From: Panicum virgatum
Lineage: Eukaryota; Streptophyta; Magnoliopsida; Poales; Poaceae
Length of the DNA: 64,000 nt
Assembly (NCBI RefSeq): GCF_016808335.1
Contig: NC_053146.1
Span: forward strand, 24,670,637 to 24,734,636
Reading direction: 5' to 3'
A program made the translations under genes and the position numbers. Of this stretch, positions 11,600 through 22,522 are shown one piece after another. The notes beneath the pieces were generated by a model that did no database searches, had not been told where the DNA came from, and saw only the letters and a list, made by a program, of their open reading frames with translations. Position 1 is the first letter of the stretch, and every line of letters begins with the position of its first letter.

Positions 11600-13919
11600 C
11601 TTCTGACTCCTTATAGTAGTCCTAGAATTTCTCATCAGAACAATCAGGGGCTATTCCTTTTTCTATGGGAGCTAAATTATGCTGAGGCCAGAAATACTTA
11701 ACAACTGCAATCATATGGGTCAGATAATTCTTGGAGGTAGCCGTTATGATGTCAAAAAACTTCTTGGGAGCCTCTTCTAGATTCTCTATCAAGGACTTGC
11801 TACTCGACGACCCCTCTTCAGAATCTACCATATCCACAATGACCTGGGCTGCTGCTACAAGTCGAGTATGGTCACCGAGAGAACCTGATAGAAGGATATT
11901 TCAATGATTACCATTGGCAAAACAATATCAAGACAAAATATCAAATACTCACAGGCTTGAGCAATCTGCAACTCTTCTTGGAGCTTCAACTTCTCTTCTT
12001 GGAGTTTTGATTTTTCCTCCTCAAGGTTCTTGATCTGCCACTTCATGTCACAAAGTTCTAGATGATGCTTTCGGTTTGCTTCACACAGCTTGTTCCGAGC
12101 AGCAATGGATTCATCTAGTCGTTTGGCAATCAGAGCATTTTGCTACTCCAAGTTTTTCAATTGTCCACAGTCTTGTACAGGGCATGAGACTTCAGGAAAG
12201 ATCGATTGGCAACGTCCTGTAACATACAAGACAAGATTGGTCATATATCATCAACTACTCGACATATCCAAGCAGTAGCAAAAGAAGGTTTACAATAGTA
12301 TATTTAAAGCACCATTGCATGGAATATGCGAGCTTCTTCATATTATCCATAGACAATAATGGATCATCAAAGAGCTCTTTTCCCAGTTCCTCTTGGGTAG
12401 ATTGTGGCATTGACTGAAAGGGTACTAGTCGAACAGTTGGATTCTTCGACCCTTCAGCTCTATTACTCCCAACTTCTCTAGCACTTGGAGTACCTTGAGC
12501 AGTTGTAGAAGTAGCAGATGTGGCCACTTCAAGAGCCGGCTCCTTTGATGTCTCAGGCATGTCCACATTTGGAGAAAGAGTAGTCGAGTTCTCAATCAAC
12601 CCAATTATTGGAGACTCGGGGGTGGATCGAGTACTTGTGTCTGGACTACTCTCCATCCAGTTACAAAAGTCCTAGACCTGGTCTTTTCCTGTGCTGGAAG
12701 ATATTGGATCCTAGCCAAGCAAAACTCTAAATGAGAAAGCTGAGGCAAACAGGATAAAATTAAAGAGTATCAGAATCTTACTGGCCAGCATCGAGACGAG
12801 GAATCTTTCTCTGCAACAAAGCTCTAGGAGTTGCCTTTCGCTTTTTGCTTTCATCAGGAGCAACATCTCCAAAAGTCGGAGACATGCAGTACCATGTCTT
12901 ATAATTTTGCTACAGAAAAGGCAAAATTTCGTCAGAAGATTTAAAAAAACCTTATCTACAAGTACTCGGCAGTATTTCTCAACACTTATTCTGGTCTTCT
13001 CGGGAGGATTGTCTGCCCAGAAGAGTACTGGTAGCTTCAAAGATTTGTCAAAGTTATCGAGTACTTTGCAACATCTTCTGATTACCTCAGAATGAGCCAT
13101 CGCTTCGGGAGACAATCTGGTGGGGTCCTTTTTTACCTTCATACCTGAAGGCAGGATGTTTCCGAAGTTGGAGAGGCTGGACCCGACGACTCACAAAGGA
13201 AAAAAACACATGGTCACCAGTAACTCCTTTGTTTTTCCAACTTGCAATGGCTTTAAGGATGCACTCGACTTCCTTGCCACCAGGTCCTATACTCGACCAA
13301 TTTTCTTGGACATGGGGGGCGCCAAATTTTCTTGGACATGGGGGGCGCCAGGAACTCTTTCTGGAAGTGGAGATTCAAAGTTCCCGACATGAAACCAGAA
13401 TTTCTTCCACTCGGTTCCTTTACCCACTGGAACATACACTAAGTACTCGTCTCGGGTTTCAGGGCGAAGTACTAGTTCACATCCGCCAACAATGGAAGGT
13501 TTTGCTTCATTTGGAATGGGCACTAGGATGAAGATGTGTTGGAAAAGATAGAAATGGGGAAGAATCCCAAGGAATGCTTCACAAAAATGAGTAAAAATAG
13601 AGAGATTCAAGAAGGATTGGGGAGTCAGATGATGCAATTGGATTCCCCAGAATTGCAGAAGAGCATAGAAGAATTCTGACACAAGAAGTGCAAGACCGCG
13701 TTCCACGCAATCACAAAACACAACGGTTTCAAGGGTACCTTCCACAGGGTAATCTTCTCCCTCGCCTTCGCGCCACTGGATCACAGCATGACTTTGAAGA
13801 AGACCCATATTCTCCAGTTCTTGCACTGCTGCTTGAGACATTTTGCTCTTGCGCCAGCCCATTGAAAGATTTGCAACTGCTTCATCTTCAACTTTGGACT
13901 TATCCTTCTTGGGAGCCAT
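11600..13919 (-). pseudogene. T1 antisense gene with 'putative gypsy type transposon' (PF04195-like) domain
   Basis: Encoded opposite to gag-pol, starting at ATG 13919. The first 210 codons begin MAPKKDKSK and hold LHHLTPQSFLNLSIF, HFCEAFLGILPHF and WKKFWFHVGN, typical of the PF04195 family found in antisense ORFs of Tat elements; function unknown. The frame is thrown off at a 26-bp duplication (13301-13351). Further pieces in several frames follow: 13142-12711 (HSEVIRRCCKVLDNF), 12656-12255 (Ser/Thr/Pro-rich), 12046-11855 (charged heptad-like KLQEEKLKLQEELQ, a coiled coil) and 11837-11622. Intron-like joins are visible (for example ctgtag near 12910), so some frame changes may be introns rather than damage. 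Confidence 0.72.
13301..13351. repeat. 26-bp direct duplication breaking the antisense gene
   Basis: ttttcttggacatgggggg(cgcca) occurs at 13301 and again at 13327. The unit is 26 bp, not a multiple of three, so it shifts the antisense frame; the frame after it returns to GSRVHP-type sequence in another register. Confidence 0.85.
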
Positions 13920-14497
13920 CTCAAAGTCACAAGTTTATGCCCGGGGGTTACGAGAGGGGCTAAGGATGTGACAGGCAGCTGGGAAGTGTGAATCTGAAAT
14001 TGACGGCGGCCAGGAGTTAAAAGGGTAAAACCCTAAGAAGTTACCAGGAGAATTTATATGGTCTCTGATGGCAATTTTGTGAATACTTGGAAGTTCAACG
14101 GATTCTTTCCTCTTCAGGGAAGTTTTTAGTTATTCTGCCACGAGTTTTCTTTGATTCTTAAATCCAAATTGAGAGATTTAAATTCAAGACTCGTGGGCTG
14201 CGGGATATATGTATCAGAGATTTATTTTTCAATTTTTTTTGGAAAATAAATGAAGGAAAAAAGACTGAAGTGACCCTCAGCCTGATTCTGCGATTCAACC
14301 TAAGGCTCGGGGGCTACTCCATATGGAGTGCGAGTACTTCGTGCACCATATATGATCAAGATTTTGGGGCTTGAGCACCTCACAGCCTCGGAGCAACCAG
14401 AAGTTCTTGAAGAACTACTCAACGTATCTGAAGGAAGGCCCAGAAGATGTTCTGAATACTTGAAGTACTCGAAGACGCCCGGCCAAGTACTCGATGT
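13920..14497. other. T1 non-coding segment, upstream of antisense gene
   Basis: No coding frame. It would contain the antisense gene's promoter. A ctcgggggct word near 14305 repeats the polypurine-tract word found just before the 3' LTR (24910-24919). Confidence 0.45.
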
Positions 14498-14502
14498 CTG
14501 CA

Positions 14503-15384
14503 TGTAACACCCTAATTTAAATTTCAGCATTTATTAATAAATTTAATTGGCTTTATTTAATTTTCTAAGGTTTATTGTGTTAGACTTGCATTTAAATCTC
14601 AATTTTTGTTCTATAAGTAATTAAAATTTTATCATAGGTTTAATTTTGTTGTTGCATCATGCTGGAGCATTGTTTTACTTGTTTGAGTGTTAGAGTGAAA
14701 TTCAAATCCAAGTTTGAGTTCAACTAGTTTTGGTTGAGTTGATTAGGAACTAGAATTAGAAAAGAGAAGAAAAATAGAAAAATCCAAACCCAACAAGCCA
14801 ACCAGACCCGGCCCGAAATCCACTCAGGCAGCCCAGCCCTTTTCCTCCTTTCTCTCTCTCCCTGCGGCCTTTATCATAGGTTTAATTTTGTTGTTGCATC
14901 ATGCTGGAGCATTGTTTTACTTGTTTGAGTGTTAGAGTGAAATTCAAATCCAAGTTTGAGTTCAACTAGTTTTGGTTGAGTTGATTAGGAACTAGAATTA
15001 GAAAAGAGAAGAAAAATAGAAAAATCCAAACCCAACAAGCCAACCAGACCCGGCCCGAAATCCACTCAGGCAGCCCAGCCCTTTTCCTCCTTTCTCTCTC
15101 TCCCTGCGGCCCGCTCCCCATCCCGGCCTGCCCCGCAATCCGCCCAGCTCTCCCCTCATCCCGCTTGGCCCAGCAAGTCCCCGCGGCCCAACTCGCTCCA
15201 GCCCGCGCAAACACGCTCGCCCGGCCCAGCAAACACCTCACCCCGCCAGCGCGTCGTCGCCCCGACCCGCCGGTCCCACCTGCCAGCACTCACGCGCGTC
15301 GCTGTGTCTCTGCCAACCCGGGCCCGCTGGTCAGCCCCGTCCCCTTCCTCCGGATCCCGCTCGCGCAACGGCCGCGCCGCGTCA
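14503..15384 (+). repeat. Tekay-1 5' LTR, first part
   Basis: Begins TGTAACACCCTAATTT; AT-rich for about 300 bp, then very GC-rich. Interrupted after CGTCA (15380-15384) by another LTR of the same family; the uninterrupted sequence continues at 19271. Confidence 0.82.
14628..15111 (+). repeat. Exact 242-bp tandem duplication in LTR
   Basis: 14628-14869 and 14870-15111 read identically by eye, from tttatcatagg to ccctgcggcc. Other LTR copies of the family have this segment once. Confidence 0.88.
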
Positions 15385-18300
15385 TGTAACACCCTAATTT
15401 AAATTTCAGCTTTTAATAATAAATTTAAATGGCTTTACTTATTTTTTTCTAAGGTTTATTGTGTTAGACTTGCATTTAATCTAAAATTTTGTTCCTTAAG
15501 TGATTAAAATTTTGTCTAAGGTTAAAACTTTGTTGTTGCATTCATACTGGTGCATATTTTGTTTATTTTGGTTGAGTGCTAGGGAGTTTGAATTCAAATT
15601 TGTTTGAATTCAAACTAGTTTGTGTGAGTTTGCAAAAGAAAAAGAAATAGAAATGGAAAGAGGACCCAAACCCAAAACAACCCAGCCCATCCTTTCCCGC
15701 GGCCCAGCAGCCCAGTCCTCCTCCTCCTCTCCCTCTTTTCCCGGGCCTGCTTCCGCACGCGGCCCATCCCTCCGCGCCGCTCGGCCAGCGCTCGCACGGC
15801 CCGGCTTCCTCTCCCAGCTAACGCCCGCGCCCTCCTCTCACCCTGCCTGACTCCTGGGCCCTGTAGCTCAGCGCACGCGCGCAGCAGTCGCCCGCGCCTC
15901 ACTTCCCTCTCCCCTCGCCCGGGCCCACGTGTCAGTGGTCGACCCCGTCGCCCAGCGCCCGCTCGCCCCGCTCCGCAGCGCGCGTCACCGTTGCCACCCT
16001 ATCGCTGACAGGCCGGACCCGCCTGTCATCCCCCACCTTCCGTTTTCCTCGCGCGCAACGGCCACGCCGCCACCTGCAATCCCCGCCGCACTCACCGCGG
16101 GTACGCACGCCGAGATCCCCGGCCATCCCTTCTTAAACGCTCCCCGGCCCTCTCCCGCACCCCACCTCCCATCCACAACGGCCCCCGCAAACCCTAGCCG
16201 CCGCCGCGCCACATCTTGCACCGCCACGCAGAGCCTCTGAGTCGCCGGATTCCCGCCGCCCCGCCGCACATGAGCTCCGTCCAGGGAGCGCATCGGCTCC
16301 GCCTCAACCTCGGGATCATCTTCGAGCTCCTTGGCCCCGGACCGAGTCACGCCTATGCCGAGATTCCGCCAGGGACGCATCACCGGTGAGAAGCTCCGCC
16401 GCCGATTTTCCCGCGCCGCCGGCCACTCCCGGACCCCTCTGACCTATGACACCATAGCAGGGTCGCCTTGAAGCCGTCCGTGGGACCCAGGAACCGGAGC
16501 ACCGCCGCGTCAACAACGTCCACGACCACCACGTCGAGCTCTGCCGCCGGTCCGCGCCGTCGCTGCCTCTGCGCCGGTCCTCCCTTCAATCCGAACCCTT
16601 GGTGAGCCAAACCCCGTTTCCCTCTCTCTTTTGAGCTAGTCTTGGTAGCCGTGGCCCCCTGGAGACCCCGAATCGCCTCACGCCGGCGAGTCTCGCCGCC
16701 CGGAGCCGCCATTGCCTACGAGCTCCACGCTCTGGACCACCCCGAACCCGGCTTAACCCCCCAGTGGGTTACGCACGCCATCCTTGTTCCTTTGCACCAG
16801 CCCGCAGCCCAAAATGAGCCCAGGAACGCCAGGAAAGCCAACCCCGGCGACGCGCCGCCGCGGAGCAGAGCTCCGGCGACGTCCCGCCGCCGCCCCGCGC
16901 CCTGTTGAATCTGGTACGTCCGATCCGAAACCAGCGCTCTAGATTAGATCGAAGTTTCATTAGATCTGAACCGTCCGATCCAGATCCAAGCGCCCAGATC
17001 CAATCTTACCGGTTCGGCCCGTTCTTTTTGCATAAGAGTCCCTGAGTTTGTCCTAAATCAACCCGCGGTCCATCATAAGTCAAAACTAATTACGTTTTGG
17101 CCCAGAAATTAGCTAGTAGCACCCTGAGCTTTTTAAATATCAAACCCGCCATCCAGCCCTTGCCTTTTTGCACGCTAGCCCTTGCATCTAAGGTTTAATT
17201 ACGTTTTAGTCCTCGGTTTTGCCCAGAAACCCCCTGGAACTTCAGTTTTCTTATAGATAGGTCCCTGAACCTTGTTTTTAGTCTAGAATATGCGTTTTAA
17301 CTCCGTTTTAGGCGTTCTTTATATCCACGCGATCGTTGTAACGTGTAGAATAGTTTTAGACCAGTTTAGTGTGCTGTTTTTATGTATTGATGTACTGTTT
17401 CTTAGTTTTTGTTAGTGTTTTCTTGTATGCTTATTGTTGTGCCTTGTTTTGGCCATGTGTTCGTGAGTAGACGCTGATCCATCGGAGGAGCCCCAGTACC
17501 AGTACCCGGAGCAGCCATCTTCCGAGCACTTTGAGCAGCAGCAGGAGCAGTACGAGGAAGGCAAGTATAACATGAACACCACCTATCACTTTTAATACAA
17601 TTTCATACTGCATTTAATATTGTATGCCTATAAGGACTGTTCTAGCCACTTTATATCCTTTATATATACCTTTGGGTTGCATTTTGGTTAGTTGTGCTAG
17701 GTTGCTGCGCTATAACACATTCTGGTCCTTTTAATTAATTTGATTAATGGTTTACTTGAACTTAATTCTGAGAGTGGCCCTCTGTGTTGTGATGAGTGGC
17801 TCACGTCTCGTTAAAAGATGGTTTTTGTAGAAACATGGTTTAGGGGGCCAGCACGGTGCTTAGTGCTTGGTTGGCCACTCTCCATAAGGACCGGTTCATA
17901 GAGTGACAACCTGGGACAACAGCGCTACCACAAGGCTAGAATGGGATAGACTTGGCTTACTAATTAGGTCTTTTTAGTTTGGAGTAACTTACCTGTGGGG
18001 CAAGAGTAGTAAGCTTCAATGGTCCCTGCTCCTCCGGCTTGGTCTGTGCTAGGATTGCGCTCCGGTGCTGGTACCCCTAGAGGTGGGCCCCATCGTCGCT
18101 GACCTAAATTTCGCGGTTACGCCTTACCAACAAGATTCTTTGTAACGGCCTCGTAGCGAGTCGCTAGTCATCTCACCTAAGGAAGTGTGATGAACAACTG
18201 GCGTAGCTCATGACTTGTGGGTAAAGATGTGCAACCTCTGCAGAGTGTAAAACTGGTATACTAGCCGTGCTCACGGTCATGAGCGGCCCAGATCCTCCTT

Positions 18301-18868
18301 TTGATTAGTGGGGTTATCTTCCTTTGACGAGGCAGGTTCCCCGGGTGGCTTGGTTTCGGTTTGGTTCTCAGTAGTAACATGTTTAATCTTGATTAATTAC
18401 TATGTAACTGGGTTAATGGTAATTCATCAATTCGTAGTAAATAACTTTAATAAAATTTTGCCAACACTTAAAAGCTAATGCAGTCGGTCAGCCAACCTTA
18501 GAGCCTCATAGTTTGTGTTATACTTGTTGAGTACAAGTTGTGTACTCACTCTTGCCTCTTCTCTACTTTTTCCTCTTGGATACGCTACTGCTGCTCAGTT
18601 CCTGCCGACACGAGGGAGTTCGTTCAGCACTACCAGGACTACGAGGACTTCTAGGCGTTCGTCTCCCAGTCGACGTCCCTGTGGCGCCCTGCTCAGCTTC
18701 GGAGAGTTTTATCGTACTTGTACTTCGCTTCCGCTGTATTAGACATTTTTGTCATTAATGTAATAAATAACATTCGTATTCGCTTTATTATGTCTTTTTA
18801 CGTGATATCTGCTGTGATATACTATTCAGTCTGTTGTATATAAGTGTGACTTGATCCTGGCACGTATA
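15385..18868 (+). repeat. Second Tekay-family LTR inside the Tekay-1 LTR
   Basis: Starts TGTAACACCC and runs through the whole LTR (GC-rich 5' part, exon-like block, AATAAA-containing end) but lacks the last about 36 bp after cacgtatatgatt. It sits after CGTCA, a plausible target duplication since 19266-19270 is also CGTCA. At its end it joins a repeat of 14982-15384 through TGATT. Confidence 0.8.
17471..18654 (+). other. Exon-like pair in LTR with GC-AG-like intron
   Basis: Block a (17471-17560, 90 nt) follows a T-rich tract and TAG; it encodes a Glu/Gln-rich peptide (SEEPQYQYPEQPSSEHF) and ends AAG|GCAAGT, a strong GC-type donor. Block b (18599-18654, 56 nt) follows CTGCTGCTCAG and encodes ADTREFVQHYQDYEDF then TAG. 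With phase 1 the two join in frame. AATAAA follows at about 18760. No start codon was found upstream; coding is hypothetical. Confidence 0.45.
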
Positions 18869-21800
18869 TGATTAGGAACTAGAATTAGAAAAGATAAGAA
18901 AAATAGAAAATCCAAACCCAACAAGCCAACCAGACCCGGCCCGAAATCCACTCAGGCAGCCCAGCCCTTTTCCTCCTTTCTCTCTCTCCCTGCGGCCCGC
19001 TCCCCATCCCGGCCTGCCCCGCAATCCGCCCAGCTCTCCCCTCATGCCGCTCAGCCCAGCAAGTCCCCGCGGCCCAACTCGCTCCAGCCCGCGCGAACGC
19101 GCTCGCCCGGCCCAGCAAACACCTCACCCCGCCAGTGCATCGTCGCCCCGAACCGCCGGTCCCACCTGCCAGCACTCACGCGCGTCGCTGTGTCTTTGCC
19201 AACCCGGGCCTGCTGGTCAGCCCCGTCCCCTTCCTCCGGATCCCGCTCGCGCAACGGCCGCGCCGCGTCATCCCGCAATCCTCGCAGGGGATTGCCTTCC
19301 CCAACTACGCCGATATCCTCGGCACCTCCCCTTTAAACCACCCCACGGACCCCCCACATCCAATCCCGATAGCGCCGCCACGCCCAAACCCTAGCTGCCA
19401 CGCCCTCTGCGCGGGAGCAAATCCCCTGCGCCGCCGGGATTCCGCCGCTCCACCGCACCGGGGCCCCGTCCAAGAAGCGCACTGGCTCCGACTCGACTTC
19501 TGGAGTTTCCCCGGGCCCGCTGCACTCCACTCCGGCCTCTGCAACGACCCATCCCCAAACGCCGCCCCATCACCGCCGCCGGTCGAAGTCGCCGGGCCTC
19601 TACGCTGCAAGTCCGACCGCCTCGACCCCTCGGTGAGCTGCGCCCCAACCCCCTCTTGCTTCTGCGCTATTTCCCGTAGCCAAGGCGCACCCTAGGCGCC
19701 AGAACGCGTGCACGCTGGTGAGCCCGCCCGCTCAGAGCCGCTGCCATCCACGCGTGCGCAGCTCCGAGCACCACCGTGCCCCGCTAAGGCCCTGGGTGGA
19801 TTACGCATACCGTGAAGTCCACCCCAGACCCAAGTCCGGGTCTATTTGACCCCCGGAGGGCCGGAAGCGGCGTACTCCGACGAGCTTCCGCGCTGCGCCG
19901 CCGCGGGAGAAGAACTCCGATCACCCGCGCCGCCCATATCGCGCTCAAACAGATCCTGGCCGCCCGATCCGAAACAAGCGGCCCTGATTTGATCGAGTCT
20001 CCCTCAGATCTGAGCCACTAGATCTAGATCCAACGGCCCTAATCCGTGCGTATCGGTTCGGCCTGGAAGTTTTGTTAAAAAGTCCCTGGCATTTCTCTGA
20101 TTCAACCCGCGGTCCTGAGTTATTCAAAAATAATTACAGATTGGGCCTGTTTTATTCACTTAAGCCCCTGAGCTTTCCCAAATTAGTACCCGCCGTCCAG
20201 CGCTTGTTCTTTTACGAGTTAGACCCTGGAGTTAATGGTTAATTATGTTTAGGCCCTCGGTTTTTGCAGAAAACCCCCTGGAACTTAGTTTTTCTCGCAG
20301 ATAAGCCCCTAGAACTTGTTTTTAGCCTAGATTATGCATTTTAACTCCGTTTTAAGCGTTCTTTATGTCCACACGATCATTGTAACGCGTAGAATAGTTT
20401 TAGACTAGTTTAGTGTGCTGTTTTTATGTACTGATGTACTGTTTCTTAGCTTTTGCTATTGTTTGCTTGTATGCTTATTGTTGTGCCTCGTTTTGGCCAT
20501 GTGTTCGTGAGTAGACGTTGAGCTACCGGAGGAGCCCCAGTACCAGTACCCGGAGCAGCTGTCTTCTGAGCACTTTGAGCAGCAGCAGGAGCAGTACGAG
20601 GAAGGCAAGTGTAACATGAACAACCTATCACTTTTAAATACAATTTCATACTGCATTTTAATATTGTATGCCTATAAGGACTGTCCTAGCCACTTTATAT
20701 CCTTTATATATCCCTTGGGGTTGCATTTTGTTTAGTTGTGCTAGGTTGCTGCGCTATAACACACTTTGGTCCTTTTTAATTAATTTGAATAATGGTTTAC
20801 TTAAACTTAATTCTGAGAGTGGCCCTCTGTGTTCGTGCTTGGGTGGCTGATGTCTCGTTAAAATATGGTTTTTGTAGAAACATGGTTTAGGGGGCCAGCA
20901 CGGTGCTTAGTGCTTGGTTGGCCACTCTCCATAAGGACCGGTTCATAGAGCGACAACCTGGGACAACAACGCTACCACAAGGCTAGAATGGGATAGACTT
21001 GGCGTAATAATTAGATCTTTTTGGTTTGGAGTAACTTACCTGTGGGGCAGGGGCGGTAAGCTTCTATGGCCCTCGTGCTGAGTGGCCTCGTCTGTGCTTC
21101 ATGTCTTGACACCCACTAGACCTGCTCCATAGTCGCCTGATCAACCCTCGCGGTTACTCCCTACCAACGAGATTCTTTGTAAAGGCCTCGTAGTGAGTTT
21201 GCTAGTCATCTCACCTAAGGAAGTGTGATGAACAACTAGCATAGCTCACGACTTGTGGGTAAAGATGTGCAACCTCTGCAGAGTGTAAAACTGGTATACT
21301 AGCCGTGCTCACAGTCATGAGCGGCCCAGATCCTCCTTTTGATTAGTGGGGTTATCTTCCTTTGACGAGGCAGGTTTCCCCGGATGGCTTGGTTTGGTTT
21401 GGTTCTCAGTAGTATCATGATTAAATTTGACTAATTACTATGTAACTGTGTTAATGGTAATTCATCAACTTGTAGTAATTAGTCTTAATAAAACTTTGTC
21501 AACACTTACAAGCTTATGCAGTTGAGTCAGCCAACCTTAGAGCCTCATAGTTTGTGTTATACTTGTTGAGTACAAGTTGTGTACTCACTCTTGCCTCTTC
21601 TCTACGTTTTTTTCCTCTTGGCTACGCTACTGCTGCTCAGTTCCTTGCCGACATGATGGAGTTCGCTCAGCGCTACCAGGACTACTGAGGACTTCTAGGC
21701 GTTCATCTCCCAGTCGACGTCCTGTGGCGCCCTGCTCAGCTTCGGAGAGTTTTTATCGTATTTGTACTTCGCTTCCGCTGTATCAGACATTTTGTCATTA

Positions 21801-21952
21801 ATGTAATAAATAACATTCATATTCGCTTATTTATATCTTTTTACGTGATATGTGCTATGATATACTGTTCATTCTGTTGTATATACGTGTGACTTGATCC
21901 TGGCACGTATATGATTGCTCGGTTTATGTTCTTTTATAAACCGGGTGTTACA
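18869..21952 (+). repeat. Tekay-1 5' LTR, second part
   Basis: 18869-19270 repeats 14982-15384 with few differences, then the LTR continues to AAACCGGGTGTTACA at 21952. AATAAA occurs near 21802, then the usual LTR tail. The complete Tekay LTR in this window is about 3.35 kb. Confidence 0.82.
20515..21698 (+). other. Exon-like pair, Tekay-1 LTR copy
   Basis: Block a 20515-20604 (90 nt, open, EEPQYQYPEQ) with donor AAG|GCAAGT; block b 21641-21698 after CTGCTCAG. Block b here has extra bases (ccttgccg and ctactgagg), which break its frame. Confidence 0.4.
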
Positions 21953-21955
21953 GAG

Positions 21956-21967
21956 TGGTATCAAAGC
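21956..21967 (+). promoter_or_regulatory. Tekay-1 primer-binding site
   Basis: tggtatcaaagc, three bases after the LTR; one mismatch from tggtatcagagc, complementary to the 3' end of plant initiator Met tRNA. Confidence 0.85.
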
Positions 21968-22522
21968 CGTATCGACTGTAGGACGAAAGCCTTGATAGAA
22001 CTGGTCGAGTTTTAGGACTTCTTCTCTCTCAGCCTTGTCTGCTGAAACTATTTTACTATTATACCCCTTGAATTCTATGCCTTTGACTCGTCTCGCCTTG
22101 ATTTCTCTCTCTGAAGAATAGTTTTCGTAGATTTTGGCCCGAATCAGTCATCTGACCACCATGAGTCAGCTAGGTGACCCTTTATAATAATACGATAGCA
22201 CGTTTTGCGACGCGTTGTGTTAGTCGAGTCGTATGTTAAAATCGGCTAAGTCATGAAAATTGTCTGCTTGTTATTATGCTACATGTTTGATTTGGATTTT
22301 TGGTTGATTGCATAGTTTAGTAGTTTAAATTTGTTTAGAGAAAATCACTCTTATGTTAAAGTTAACTAATTAATAAAATGAGTTAGATCGTTGGGGGTAA
22401 AACAGTCCACTCTATCCTGTCTACTTTATCAGGTCTGAGTTTTTTTCCGCAAAGAGTTATCATATCCATCTGAATTTATTCCTGCAATATCCTTTCTAGT
22501 GAAATCTTTTGTCCAAAATCAG
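21968..22522 (+). other. Tekay-1 untranslated leader
   Basis: About 555 bp between primer site and gag ATG. AT-rich, no coding frame; likely packaging/leader region. The same leader is found in Tekay-2 (32644-33202) and Tekay-3 (40384-40943). Confidence 0.6.

Noticed and set aside
19135..19695. 186-codon ORF in GC-rich sequence, possible host gene
   Set aside because: Lies in the GC-rich 5' part of a Tekay LTR; Pro/Arg/Ala composition and open frames on both strands are expected from base composition; frame not kept in the other LTR copies.
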